64,000 bases of DNA from Trichoplax adhaerens (taxonomy: Eukaryota; Placozoa; Uniplacotomia; Trichoplacea; Trichoplacidae), in contig NW_002060949.1 of the NCBI RefSeq assembly GCF_000150275.1, positions 1 to 64,000 of the forward strand, written 5' to 3'. The notes under the pieces are model-generated. The model saw nothing but the letters and a program-made list of their open reading frames with translations, searched no databases and was not told where the DNA came from. Position numbers and translations under genes: made by a program. Shown here in pieces: positions 40,110 through 53,300 of the stretch (position 1 is the first letter of the stretch; every line of letters begins with the position of its first letter).

Positions 40110-41369
40110 ATGACGTCATCATCTGTCTTGTCTCGAGTCCTGTCCTGCAAAAAGTTCATCGTGTGAATGCACCTTAAAAGAGGCCCTCGCTTATTTACTG
40201 TAGGTGTCCAGCTGTCCATGATACCGTAGTATACATTGTACAATGTACAACTGAGTGATAATTATCATAATTGTATGTAGGTATAGTGTCCTATTCAGTA
40301 GTACGATAGCATAGACAAGGACTGCTAAAAATAAGATAAATGGATTATGAAAAAAGTGTTCGAGCATGCGTAAATCTACCCATCTTAGTAGATGGCGCGA
40401 AAATGGTTCCTTGCAAAAAAATTCTTTAATTATTTACATTCATTGCTTCTGCTCCGAACCGTATAAAACTGGAGAAAAATCACATAGGTCACTCAGTGCA
40501 TTGCATTTCTATATAGTCCTAAGCTATAGGATCATAATCAGCATCACTTGACGTATTTAAATTGATTGTACACTTATTGAACTATATCGTTGACAATTAA
40601 GTTGAGTTGATGTCTTACTGAATCGTTAGCGGAGAAAAATTCATTTTTTTTTTAAATCGATCCATCGTACCGTCTTTTACAGAAAGAATGGTGGCGGTTG
40701 ATAGGTTGATATATAGCGCTGCTCTGTGCTCTAATCTATCAAATTATATAGTATCTATACAGTAAACACTACTGTACGGTCTGTTGCTAGTAGTAGTACT
40801 AGTAACTTGACGAATTACGATTCCTGATGACATTGGAATTACTACTCCTTCCATGATTTTTTTTTTACCGCGAAAATATTGGCTATGCAGTATGTAGAGT
40901 ACAATCATGATACAATATAGTGCTAGTTCTCAAAACAAGTGCAAATGCTTATACTGTATTATGTGGCTATTGAATTCTACCTGTACCACTACCATGGGCA
41001 TGGTAGGAGACGAGTTGGCCAGCGTAAACTTAACGCTGTTCTTGATACGCGAACAGCTCTCATAGTAAGACAGTAGAGTATGAATTTGCGGTATGGCTCC
41101 GATACAGTACTCGACGGCTGGACCAGTTACAGTATGATGATTCAGCTCACGCTCCACGACAACTGCATCCCGGACAAAAACTCCATACTTACGGCATACA
41201 GTACAGCTTACTGTACAGTATATACTGTACAGCTTTTAGACAGTTCGAGCCAAACGTATTAGTACTGTACACTGTACAGTAGAACTCGTACGGCCTGCCC
41301 AGACCGTCATCGTTTCTTTGGTAGTCATCTTAAACCATCTAGCGCCACTTGATTGGAGAAAGGGAAGCC
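40110..41369. other. Spacer before NASP, repeat-bearing
   Basis: No gene is supported. ACTGT/ACAGT words occur at 40758-40780 and in a block at about 41199-41282. The stretch 40960-41340 is richer in G+C and has open frames on both strands (minus 40930-41157 being the longest) but shows no domain. It ends about 90 bases before the NASP start codon. Confidence 0.5.
41199..41282. repeat. GTAC/ACTGT palindromic block upstream of NASP
   Basis: The sequence alternates TACAGTA, TACTGTA and GTACACTGTACAG, the same family as the cluster at 11.95-12.69 kb. It ends 88 bases upstream of the NASP initiator ATG. Confidence 0.75.
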
Positions 41370-44300
41370 ATGAGTGATCCAGAAATTTTACAGCCCTCTA
41401 GTTCAGGAGCTGCAGATGTTCCTTGTTCGAGCAGGTACAGTAGAAGAGTTGTAGTGCTATAGTATCATCAAGGTATAAAATAGTGGAAATAGCCGATTAT
41501 AGATATTCAAGTAACCGGTGTCGTGGTTGATGGAGGGAAAAGTGATTTCATGTCCAGTGTAATGTTATTACTACTTTCCATTTTGAAGTTCTAGTAGCGA
41601 TGAACCTGCTGAACTGATTACACGTGGTAAAAGACATTTATATTGCGAAGATTTTGAAGTAGCAACAACTTACTTCCAAGAAGCATGTGAGAAACTGTAG
41701 GTATCATCAATCTCCTGCTACTAAGTCTATTATATTATCTTCAAGTGATGGATGTAAAATTCTATTGACTGCTGAGCTTCATTTCACGCGTAATATCTAT
41801 CATGCGATTCATGCCATTCATCATCATTTTCTACTCATGCCGACATCTCTAGTGATGCAGTTTATTTTAATAATTTTAAAATGATAGATGAAGGAAAACG
41901 TGTGATTAGCTGAATTATCTGTAGAATAACGCAAGCGTTAGCGACATCGATTGATCTATTGTAATGTGTATAGGAATGCTCCTGACCCTGATGATGACTA
42001 AAACCATTTCACTTCATTACCAAACGGCTAATCTGTCAACAATCGTTGCAACATTATTTCCGGTCGTACAATAATATACGGTACAAGTTATTTAGCGTGT
42101 TAACTTATTACAGTATATGCTAATATTCCAATGCAATTTCCGCATGGCTGTATCCAGTGTACTATCATTTTTAGAGCATTGTATTAGTCAGCCCGGAACA
42201 ATAAACTAAAAGTTGATATTCTTGATAGTGCGTACTTGATACTTTATACCGTGCTCTTTAAAGGACTAATTGGACTAGAACCTCTACTATCGTTACTATA
42301 CAATATCCAATAGTTCTGCCTTGCCTAAGAATTTACAGTTTTTGTCCCTTATGTAGTGAAAGATAGCCGTTAAACTGAAAAATTTCCACCTATAATTCCA
42401 CTGCTTTATATCTAGACATCCAGACATTTTGATGAGTACTAATAGCGTTGTTGCGGAAGTTAAAACTGACCACCATCTACGATGATAAGTAATCAATGGG
42501 ACATGTTTAGGGTCACTATTTTGTGCATTGCTGTAGAATTATTAACATTTGCTATTGATATTGCTATACTACTGTACAAGTCTACATGGATGTACTATAA
42601 CTTCTATATAAGAGTGTGGTGAGATTGACTTCTGTGCTGTGGGTTCTGAATTAGATGGCTATTAGTTTACTATACAAGAATATATGCTAAAATTGCAGCA
42701 TACACCTACATTCTGCTAAGGCACAGTTCCGCATTTCATTTGGTACAATAGGAAAAAACCATGAGTTTGTTATGCAGCTACGAAGAAAGAGTTAAAAATT
42801 TCCAGGATTTGGCGTTGATAATTTAATTAACTTATAAGTAACGTTATCGTTACTATAATTAGCCATTATAGTTCTTGCTACGTGTAAGCGTATGTGATGA
42901 TTTAGTCAGGATGTTGTTTTGACTGGAATGGATATTATGTAGAACATTAGATGGAAATTGTTAGTTAAATTATTTTGTAATCCTTATAATCAATCATAGA
43001 GCAGCCAAATACGGCCAGGTTGCTGACGAATGCGGTGAAGCTTATTTTTATTATGGTAGATCACTACTAGAATTGGCGAGGTGAGAATACATTCTGCAGT
43101 TGTTATCATATTATTCCTTCGTTATAAATGAATAATTAGTTATATATATTTAGTATGCTAATTATGCTATCTAAAAACGGACCTATATTACCTAGTACTG
43201 ACTATGAGTGAAAGTTTTATGCCGTAGTACTGTGTGAAAGCACACCATAGAGAGTTCTATCATATATTATGCTTACCAATCTTTTATTTGAAATCTATTC
43301 GAGGCACATCCCTGTGTAATAATTTTACTCGGGAGTCGGAAATTCAACACATTTGGTGGCATTTTTTGATTACATTACTAATCCTTATTTTATATATCCG
43401 TATTATTATAAAGACAAGATGCAAGCCTCTTTGATCCTACCAACGCTACCGGTATGATCTATTTCTATTTATTCATGTGTACACTGTAGTACAGTATATG
43501 ATGACCGAACAGACAATAATGATGATAACTTATCAGTTTATGAGTATAAAACACTGTTTTCATTGTATTATACCCGTAGTATCGTTATATAATAATAATC
43601 TACAGTATATAACAAATATTCCTATACCCACATTGTTTAGGTAAAGCTGCAGCGGAGGATGCTGATGATAGTGAAGATAGCGATGGCAATAACGTATCTG
43701 CCCTACCAGGTTTGTTATTATTGTAGTGCAGTAGTATATACGTACAACGGTTTAGTCCTAAGGAATTGAAGTTGATATTTTAAAATAGCCAACTCGCCTG
43801 AACTATATTCTTACAAGATTTTATAATGTCTTTCATAACTTTGCTTTAATTTATGCAGTAGCGACAGCCAATCTTGACCCTGGATGGGGATCCTCAAGTC
43901 AAGATGACTGTGAATGTTGCAGTGGTAACAATGATACCAATGCAGGTTGGCCCTATTCAACTATAATTTATTTACAGTTTATCTTTCATTGTAAATGATG
44001 ATCTAACCTTCCACGTGGTATTTACAATACGCATAGGAGATAATATTGCGAAAGAACAAATTCCCCAAGCAGTTGATGATGATTCCGGTGATGAAGATGT
44101 AAATAATTAATTAATTAATAATTTTTGCATATGAGTAGTAGCGGTGACCTTTTTTCTCTTTAAAAACAAATTTTTTACGAATTTTTACGTACTATCGTCG
44201 AATCAGCAAGGAAAAGAAGATGCAGGAGACACCAATGTTTTACAGTTAGCTTGGGAAATGTTGGAGCTTTCACGTATTATTTACTCGAGGTAGAATATTC

Positions 44301-45876
44301 ATCTACAATAAGGAAAAAATTCATACGGAAACATTAGCAAGTATCTAAATTTTACCAGCACAATGTAATTACTTGTGAATTAAATATTCAGGAAGGACAA
44401 TAAGGATTCGAAATTGCGTTCAAGTGAAATTTATCTCGAACTGGGACAAATTGGTCTAGAATCCGGTAAGGCCATGTCGAACTAGGTTATTCTGATATGC
44501 TTATATTTAATTTAACTAACTTTTTAACGGCTGTAAATTTTTTAGAGCAATATGATCAAGCTATTATTGACTTTAAAAGTGCCTTAAGTTTACAACTGCA
44601 GACGTTAGAGTCAGATAGTAGACTGATATCATTATCGTATCCTTTCTCTATTTACTTCCTCAGCAATTTACGTGAATTATCTTTAAAATCAATTATAATG
44701 TACTTTGCATGTAATTATGCGTATTTGCTGCTGATAAAAAGGGAGTAGATTCCTTTACTTGGTAGACATTATAATATTGCCCTAGCCTACTTATACAACA
44801 GACAATATGATGAAGCGGTAGAAGTAAGTACATTTATACTCCCAGCTATTTTCTATCTAAATCTGAAGTAAACGTAAAATACATAAAATTAATAAATTGT
44901 TGAAACTTCTTTTAACAGTCCTTTACTGGCGCAGTTGCTGTTGTAAAAAATAGATTAGGTTTGTATGATCTGATTTAAGCGGTAATAACATGCCGTTGTG
45001 TAATGCCAATTGTGTTATTAATTTGTCAAATTTACTCCTTTAGCAAACCTTGCAGAGGTTATCGAGAATCATGGTGGCACTGGAAAAAGTTAGTAAAGAT
45101 CACTTAAAAGTTGAGATTTCTGTGTATATAGAAAAAGGGCGTAACTGTGACTGAAGTTTGACGGTGATATCTTCGTAGAACCTGATGAATTAACCAAGGA
45201 GAGGAGAGAAGTTGAAGAATTGCAAAGCATTATTCCAGATATTAATGCAAAGGTAATAGTGTACTTGTTTTACTATAATCGTGACGTGAAATGTTGTCAT
45301 CGTTATTGGATAATACTGTTATAAGAGTACTATTTTAAGACTATCTACTAAATTTTGTTGGCTAGATCGAGGATGCAAAAGAAGAAAAAAGACAGTTAAT
45401 TGCTAGTAGTGCTGCCAGCGTAAAGCAATTAATGGAGTCTGCGCTTGGTGATAATTTTGGTATGCAATCTTCTAGTTCTGGTAATGCACAGGCGACAAGT
45501 ATTAATCACTTGGTTCGTAGAAAGGTAAACTTGATTTATGTATCCGAGATACAAAGATTTCAATTAACTCAGCTATCTTTTTAGGCAATTTTATCATTTC
45601 ACTTACTCTACGTTAGAGCATTTTTACGTTTTTTATGAAATATTTTCCATTGGAATTGCTCACTTTTAGCGCAAAGATGAAGATAATAATGTAGATGTGA
45701 AGAAAGCGAAACTGGATGTAATTACTCAAGTAAGGAGTGTAATATTGATATTTTTGAGTATTTAAGCTTATGAATGTATAGATTTAGATGCTATTCTTGT
45801 ACTGTACTTTGATCACATGTAGGAAGCGTCAACTGAAAGTGAAAGAGAATCCGTACAAGAAAGCAAGGAAGACTAA
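41370..45876 (+). CDS. NASP: NASP, TPR histone chaperone
   Basis: Seventeen exons close in frame to 413 residues: 41370-41434, 41595-41696, 43000-43080, 43414-43451, 43641-43709, 43859-43945, 44037-44098, 44207-44289, 44392-44465, 44546-44636, 44766-44823, 44919-44958, 45044-45088, 45179-45252, 45366-45524, 45670-45729, 45823-45876. NASP holds the soluble H3-H4 pool and linker histones in nucleus and cytosol. TPR1 is [20 protein letters not shown], then [20 protein letters not shown]. An acidic insert (about residues 84-168, e.g. [11 protein letters not shown] and DDDSGDED) interrupts the second TPR, which resumes with [16 protein letters not shown]; this split is the family hallmark. Later TPRs include [18 protein letters not shown] helical [11 protein letters not shown] segment precedes RRKRK (residues 374-378), a nuclear localisation signal created across an exon junction. 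The insert is spread over four small exons, which would permit isoforms. The 45179 acceptor was chosen over 45157 because only it keeps frame. Confidence 0.93.
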
Positions 45877-46755
45877 TGTCAATAACATTAATCTAAATTA
45901 TACTTACATTAAAAGAATGAATGTTGTTGGAATTCTCATAAAATTGTGTTTATAGTTTTGTCCGATTGAATTAATCATGTGTAAGGTATTCATCTCGATT
46001 TAATTGTTCGAATAAGCGAAACCTGGTTGCATGCGTTGCTAAGAAAATTTCGATTGCAATGTTTGTTTTTATTGTTTGCTGGTTACGAAAAGTATTTCCG
46101 TTAGACTCTCGGAAAAGTTGCTTTTTGATGTATCTTTGAAGGGGAAAATGTTCCATTTAACTGTAATTTATTGACATACCTTCTTCAGTGGTTTAGTGAA
46201 TAGTTCTAAAATATTTTGAAGCTCCTTATCCGGACACTATTGTCTATATTTAAGGTTGCATATGCGTATGTAGACCGTATTACCCATAATTATATTCATT
46301 AAAAGTTAAAAAATCTAGTTTATTTACAAGTATTTTAATAATATGTTACCAATGTAGAACTGTAGGTTATTACCAAAATAGTAATTCAAAAATTGAACTG
46401 TCCTATGTAAGCTGCAAAACGTAATCTATATAAAATGTTTGAGCTAAATTTATATATGTTTCACATCGATTGCCTTTGCTGAAAGTTCCCTGTAATGGTT
46501 CGTAACTTTTAGTAAAACATTGTACGTCTTGATACTGTATTACTAGATCTATTGAGTAGTGTCTTGAATACGTATACTGGTCGAGTACTAATTTTATTAT
46601 TTGTTCCTAATTGGTTGTAACATTAGATTCAACTAGGAGTCAAATTATTAGATATAATAATAATCACCGGAGATGCTATTAGAATACCGTAGTTGCAACT
46701 GGTAGTAATAGTTTACTTACACTCGAATAAATAGAAATTATGCTAAATCTTCCTA
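45877..46755. other. Tail-to-tail NASP/TOE1 intergenic region
   Basis: About 880 bases hold both 3' UTRs. On the minus strand, AATAAA (plus TTTATT at 46593-46598) lies about 160 bases past the TOE1 stop and is a candidate polyadenylation signal. No clear AATAAA follows the NASP stop. The minus ORF 45971-46156 has no recognisable domain and is likely chance. Confidence 0.5.
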
Positions 46756-49700
46756 TCAAATTTCTTTCAATTTTTTTTTATGTAAATTGGAACTCTTAGC
46801 AAATTGACTTTTTACAATTTGTAGTGGCATCGTTTTTCTATTTAAATGTATTCGGTTTCGACAGTCTCTTAATCCTAGTATTTTTGAAACTGATTCAGTC
46901 AATTCTTTATCTTGATTACTGTGTTTAAAAGAATAATAAGCAAAAATGAAACCAGTCATATACGCATCGAATCCTGCTCTATGGATTCCTGAACGATGAA
47001 GTAAGAGCTTTCGATTTACTTGATTACAAGTTTCACTTTTAGCTTTTTCGGTGGCTTCACCTAAGTGTGTAGCAACAGAAAACAAATAAATCTATCGCTA
47101 ATTGACCTGATACAGAGTGAGAAAATGATGCGTACGTATAATATTGCAAATGGTACCGTTATCATTCTCAATCTTTCTCTTTTTCGATCGTTTATTTGTC
47201 AACGCTTGTTCTTCCATAAATAATACATCGTCTATGTTATGTGATTTGTTGCACTCTATTCCAGATGGACAGTATCCACGAGTCTAGCGAAAGATAACAG
47301 AAGTTGAGTAACGACTTTATTTATTCATTATAACGATAATGGAAATGATGGCAAGATCGGATTAATTACAAAATATCGATTATATTTAATTATTTTTCTT
47401 AATAACTACGCCTCCATGTAGAAGAGGATTTTTGATACAGTATCATTCGTTTTAAAGCTAATTAGAATTAACTGAAGGTACGGTAATTATTGTGCATTGC
47501 CGTAAAGTCAATGATACAAATATTTTTATATTGCACGTACAAATATCCACTTTATTCTATATTAAATCAAATAATATGTGTGTGCTGTGATCATTGCAAC
47601 TAAAGCATTCTTATACGTTAGTAAAGTCAGAAAGTGGTAAAATTTAAAATTGCTTCCTATCAACTCCTTTAAATCTAATTTACAGTACTTCAATTACGTG
47701 AATAAAGAAATTACAGTGTAAAATTTAATCAATTGTAATACTACGATTAAAAATTAGCACTTGCTTACATACCGCAAACGGTTGGCACACGTTGACCGGC
47801 CTGCTAAGATTGGTCTCGGAATCGAATGGAAAAACAGAGCAATCCACCAAGTCAATACTTTCATGAAGTATCTTTGGATAATCACACTGCTTTGTTATAA
47901 TATGTCTGTCATTATTACTGCGATTTTGCACATTTTCTCTTTGCCTGTAGTGCAAATAGTGAAATAATAAAATTCTTTATATATGACTGACATTAGCAAT
48001 TTACTGCAAATAAGAAAAATTATATGCAAAGCATAAATTTCATAACCACGTAGCCACTTACAGTTTTCTAAAAACATATTGTAGATATGTACTACTTTCA
48101 TCGCCTTTCACTCTAGCAATATATTTTGTGTCATAGATACCGCCTTCGAACATTTCAGATAAGTCAGCAACAAAAGTGTCTAATTTTAAAGGAAGCTCTA
48201 AATACAGATTTTGGTATAAAAAGACTAGATCGGCTAATCCATTATGAACAATAATAGGCTTTTTAGATTTGATGAGTTCCAAGAGTAATCGACGTAAGTA
48301 ATTTCCAATTTTAGGATTTTCATCACCGGTCTAATAAAGATTAATACATTGCGATTATTTCCTGATATATTGTTATAGTCTGTTTTGTAATGAATAATAC
48401 TGCATCTCTAGTAGTGCAATAGCACCTCGCTAGCAAAACAATAAATTCCACAAAAATATTTTAAGACTATCCTGTTTACCTTATCGTTTCCTCTACGAAA
48501 TGAAATGCCAGATGAATATTGTCGGTTGAAATTAAATCCATGATGTACTAGAAATTGCAATGACTCTGGATCTACTGTGTAAGCTTCGTCGCACAGCGTC
48601 ATCATGTTAAATGTCTGTGTCATTACGGTAGTATATTCTGCATCGCCGTCTTCATTGTCGTATACTTGTAGCCTGTGAAAGCAGGATATGCCTAGAGCTA
48701 TGATAGCTCTTGTCGCAGCAACGTGACTGAGGACTTTATATCGATCATCCAACGAGCTAAAGGAATGGATTACACAATGTTAATCGCCTATCTAGGTTAT
48801 TCAAATTAACCAAATGCGTTCTACTGCATCTGCTAAACTTCATGCGAGCCATTAAACGATGTGCAAGCACGCATACTATATTTTGCATACTAGTGATTGA
48901 ATTTTTATTTCAGAAATACCAAACAGATTCGACATAAAGGAGCTGGCAATATAAAGAACTTTTGTCATGACTCGCGTATAATTTGGCATCAACACCAACC
49001 AGGTAGATTGACAGCATATTGATTGCACTTTCTTCAAGGATGAAATAGCTGACAATTGCGAAAATTTCCCATAAAGTAACAGTAGATCAACTGTGATGTT
49101 GATAACGACTACAGTACTCGTATACAAAGTACGATATACAGTACAGTAAGTCGCACAGTTTTTGTACATATTATATAATTATTATTCATGCATAGTAGAA
49201 CATAAACCTACGTACAGTAGATAAAAAGTTACAGTAAATTATAATTATTTAAGATCTCTGAATGATATATAGGTCCATAGTTATGCTAGAAGTTAATCCT
49301 GCAATGATTGCGTACACTTCTCATTGGTATAACACAATTTTTCAAGTGCATTTTTCAAAAATTTTCTACTTACGCCGCTCCAAGATCCTTTCTATTCCCG
49401 AGGCCGCTTAATTCCTAGACAGAAGGTTACAATATACCACGAATTAATTGATCAAAGCTAACACTTGGACAATACTTTACAGCTATCGTATATCAGTGGA
49501 TTTCACCATTCTCTTAATTCGTTAATACGTATAACAAAAGATTGGAATAGTCGAAATATCTATAGCTAAAGTTATTGCTGTTCAAATTGCGATGAGACAA
49601 CAACTATACTCTAATCTAGCGGATGTACCGGGAATCTAGTAATCCATTTCCCCCTTAACAGTTCGACACGTACAGAAGATATCAAATCTCAGTAAATTTG

Positions 49701-49891
49701 ATGATACTCACCAGATCGATTGCCACGAAACTAGCAGAATTAATAGCATGTATAATGCTTGGAAATAGTTGTTTTACATTGGATTTATCAACAATAACCA
49801 CGGCAACCTTCCACGGAAGCACTAGTTGGCTCATCGCAGAGCTATGCATACTTGCTTTGGACTTTCCGAGCATGGAGTTTTCAACGAACAT
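46756..49891 (-). CDS. TOE1: TOE1, DEDD-type 3' exonuclease (CAF1Z)
   Basis: Seven exons: 49712-49873 (or to 49891), 49374-49414, 48480-48756, 48062-48330, 47773-47944, 47157-47283, 46756-47060; 450 residues counted from ATG 49873, or 456 from ATG 49891. TOE1 trims oligo(A) tails and 3' extensions of snRNAs and other small RNAs in nucleus and Cajal bodies. The nuclease core shows the first motif across the first junction (AIDL|ELSGLG, Asp53 and Glu55), HNGLADLVFLYQ (Asp194) and IYDTKY. A CX8CX5CX3H zinc finger (Cys303, Cys312, Cys318, His322) is assembled across another junction, followed by KRSKKRK, a nuclear signal. The C-terminal block HRAGFDAYMTGF and the ending VKSQFAKSSNLHKKK are specific to TOE1 and separate it from PARN and CNOT7. 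The start is uncertain between the two Mets; human TOE1 has a longer N-terminus. Convergent with NASP, divergent from PIG-G. Confidence 0.93.
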
Positions 49892-50383
49892 AGTGAGCGC
49901 TTTGCTTACGATTAACTGTGTAATATACAATATACTGTAAACATGTGGGCGCTGAAGTATGTTTTGGGTTACATGATAGCGGTTTTACCATCAGAAGTAT
50001 TGAATAGGTTGGACCAATCTGAGACTGTAGCTGACATGATAATGGTATTAGTTCTAGTATGTACAATTCAGTAGTATAGTACAGTATGCGTTGCAATGTA
50101 CTATTCTAAACAGTATATTAATATAGTTAGAGTCCATAATGCACTCCACTCCGTAGGTTAATAGTTAGTTCGCCTACGTTGCAATGGCTGCAGCTTCATA
50201 AGCTTGACAAGTTTGCAACAAGTTTTAATGATGCAACTCTTATTCAATTAGTAAACTATGAAGCTAAGTTAATTAAATGGTCATAGAATATAGCTGTCAA
50301 GTGCTAAAAGTTAGTTTTCAAACGGATCGGTATTAAGACATCATTTGTGGCTCTTCTCGTTGAAGTACTGTCCCCATGCAAAG
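49892..50383. promoter_or_regulatory. Likely bidirectional promoter, TOE1/PIG-G
   Basis: Only about 490 bases separate the two start codons of divergent genes, so both promoters must lie here or inside first exons. The stretch includes ACTGTA/ACAGTA words at about 49932-49938 and 50075-50090 and a longer GTAC-type word. No TATA box can be assigned with confidence. Confidence 0.5.
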
Positions 50384-53300
50384 ATGGACCTCGATCGGCA
50401 TAAACTATTCTTACTGATCTTGGTAGTTTATCACTTAGTTGCAATAGGGCTATTTGCTAAAGGCTACTTTCCTATTAAGACTAATGCTGCAGGGTACTCT
50501 ACTTTAGTGACTACTCCACCAGAACCGTATAAACCGGCTAGATGCGATGGAGTATGGTGTGGCAGCAATTATACAATACCACCTCAATTTGGTCGATTGG
50601 TCATTATGGTCATCGATGCTTTACGAGCTGATTTTATCTTAAGTCAAACTCAACGTATGCAATTTGTTGAGCAGTTAATTAATTCACGTCAAGCACTAGC
50701 GTAAGTAGATAATGACAGAGACCTAGTAAATTTGATGTTATCAGTAATTAAATCAAACATCGTAATAAATCAGCAATCATGATGATACGCGCATAGATAT
50801 TCACTTCTTACTGCACAAGGTGTAATGATTTGCAGGCCTGGTTGCAAACGTTGAAGAGATCAGAGACCAGACCGTCAATATACCAATAGTCACAATGTAT
50901 ATTAGTAGATCAATTACAGAGCTATTCCCTGATAGCATATTCTAATTAATTAAAATGAATGCATGTATTAATGTAACCTGAAAAGCTCATCGATATCAAC
51001 TACCTATTTCTAGGTATCCGGTCAAAACTCATACACCTACAGTTACTACTCCAAGAATTAAGGTACATTACTTCATATTGACTGCTGTGATGCATAACCA
51101 CCAACTTAAAGAGTTACTTAATTGGTTTATTTTACTTTAATCAGTTATTAACAGGTAAGGTAGGTAGCTACTGTAGTTATATTGGAGGAGATAACATTTT
51201 ACGGAAATATAATGCATAAATTTAGTTTATCTCTGATGACTCTTTTGACATTATTGGTATTCATTCCAGTCTATGACTAGCGGAAGTATACCTGGCTTTT
51301 CGGATTTTTTTGGTAATATGGCATCAACTTCTTTGAATGATGATAATATTTTATCGCAATTTCTCCGTGCAAAATGGAATATCACTTTCTTTGGCGATGA
51401 TACCTGGGTGAAATTATTTCCTAAGTAAGCCTGATATTGCCTATGCGGGTATATTTGTTTGACAATCATTTCACTTCTTCTTATAGCATTTAATAATGAC
51501 TTAATTTGTTTATGATATTGATAAGGCACTTTCTGCGAAAAGATGGCGTCATTTCTTTTTTTGTTTCGGATTTTTATGAGGTAAAAATCGTTTTGTAGGC
51601 CTGCTGTATATTGTTAGTTTGTTGCTGGACCATTGATATCATAGTAGCTTTTCTTGCATGGTAGTTGATAATTTTACAATTGCGTTGAATTAACAGTAAT
51701 TTAACTGATACGTATATATTTACTACGCGACGTAGGTTGATAATAATGTGACTCGCCACGTTCGACCTGAATTACGTCGAAAAGATTGGCAAGTGATGAT
51801 CCTTCATTACCTCGGATTAGATCATATTGGTCATACGGCCCGACCAAGCAGTCCCCTTGTAGTACCAAAATTGAAGGAAATGGACGACATTGTTAAAGTT
51901 ATCTATAATGCCTTGGAGGATCAGGTAAACTAAACTATTATATATAATTTAGTGGTACCTTTGAAAAGTTAGTACCCAGTATAAACTATTAGCTTTCTAT
52001 GTTAAATAATCTAATTAGTGGAAAATCCAAGTTTAATATCTAATCTTTAAATACGTTGTAATGTTCAGGATAAACATACGAAATTACCTTCATTGTTTGT
52101 GCTGTGTGGTGATCATGGCATGAGCGATACTGGCAGCCATGGCGGTGCATCATATGCAGAAATAATGACACCATTTGTCTTTATGAGTCCCACCTTTGCC
52201 GACAAATCCTTACCTTCATCCCCCAAAAGCAGCACGGTAGATAAGCTGTTACAAAAGCAAGTTAATCAAATTGATTTTGTGCCAACAATTTCAACGCTTT
52301 TTGGCTTTCCTATCCCAAAGAATAATTTGGGTGTTGTTATTAACGAGTTAACTAGCGTCAACTATGAAGATGATCTTGAGTCTTTAAGGTATAAATTAAG
52401 ATCTCTTCAGTTAAATATCGATCAACTGATGGTCATCTGTAAGAAAAATATTCCATCAGGTATATACCTTAAGATATTTTACTGAAAGCTTCACTCAATG
52501 TTATTGCTATATGTTAATGAATAATCTTACGATATATTTTGAATGACTAGATTCACTATGGCGTCATTATCAACATATTCAGCAGTCACATAGTGATTGG
52601 CTTCGAGAGTACCATCGATCAAATCACTCAAATAGTAATCACCTAATTGTGAAAGCAGAACATATTATAAATCTGTATTCTGACCAATTACATGCTGTAA
52701 GTGATAGATTGGTTGCTTCTTTATCTAATTACGACCTTTATACTATGGCTATTGGACTTTTATTACAATTTGAGGTACTGTAATTCCATACTATACTATA
52801 TACGCTATGTGTACGTATATGTATGCATAGGAATTAATGCAGCATCATATTAGAAAATTTTCTGTTTGAATAATTTCTGTTAACCTTCTTTATGATTGAT
52901 TAAGGTATATTTTTTCCTGCTCTATGGATTTATCCACTTTCAGTTATTTCGATCATTTCCACAGACCCTCCCTATAGAAAAGCTTACAAGCACCGTTGCT
53001 GGTTTTATATTCTTTATTTGCTCTTCTTTGATTATGCTAATACATTTAGTATTGTGCACAGGTTTAAATTTTACTAAAAGCGCATTGTGTAGGTAAGTAT
53101 CCGAAAAAATTGATGCCGTAGGACTTATTCCTTTTATTTACGGATAACTATACACTAATTTATTTAAACTTTTTAGTACATCCGTTATAGAATCTATCTG
53201 TGTTCTAATTACTGTATGCGGCTTCGGTTATGGAATAGCGAATTTTCTATGTTGCTTAAGTTCAGCTGCAGTTTTGGCAAAGGACTTTAAAAGAATGGTT

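Noticed and set aside
40930-41157. Minus-strand ORF of 75 codons in the GC-richer patch before NASP
   Set aside because: No domain, no splice partners and overlapping open frames on the other strand; the base composition alone explains it.
45971-46156. Minus-strand ORF between NASP and TOE1
   Set aside because: It lies in the shared 3' UTR space and has no recognisable family or splice partner.
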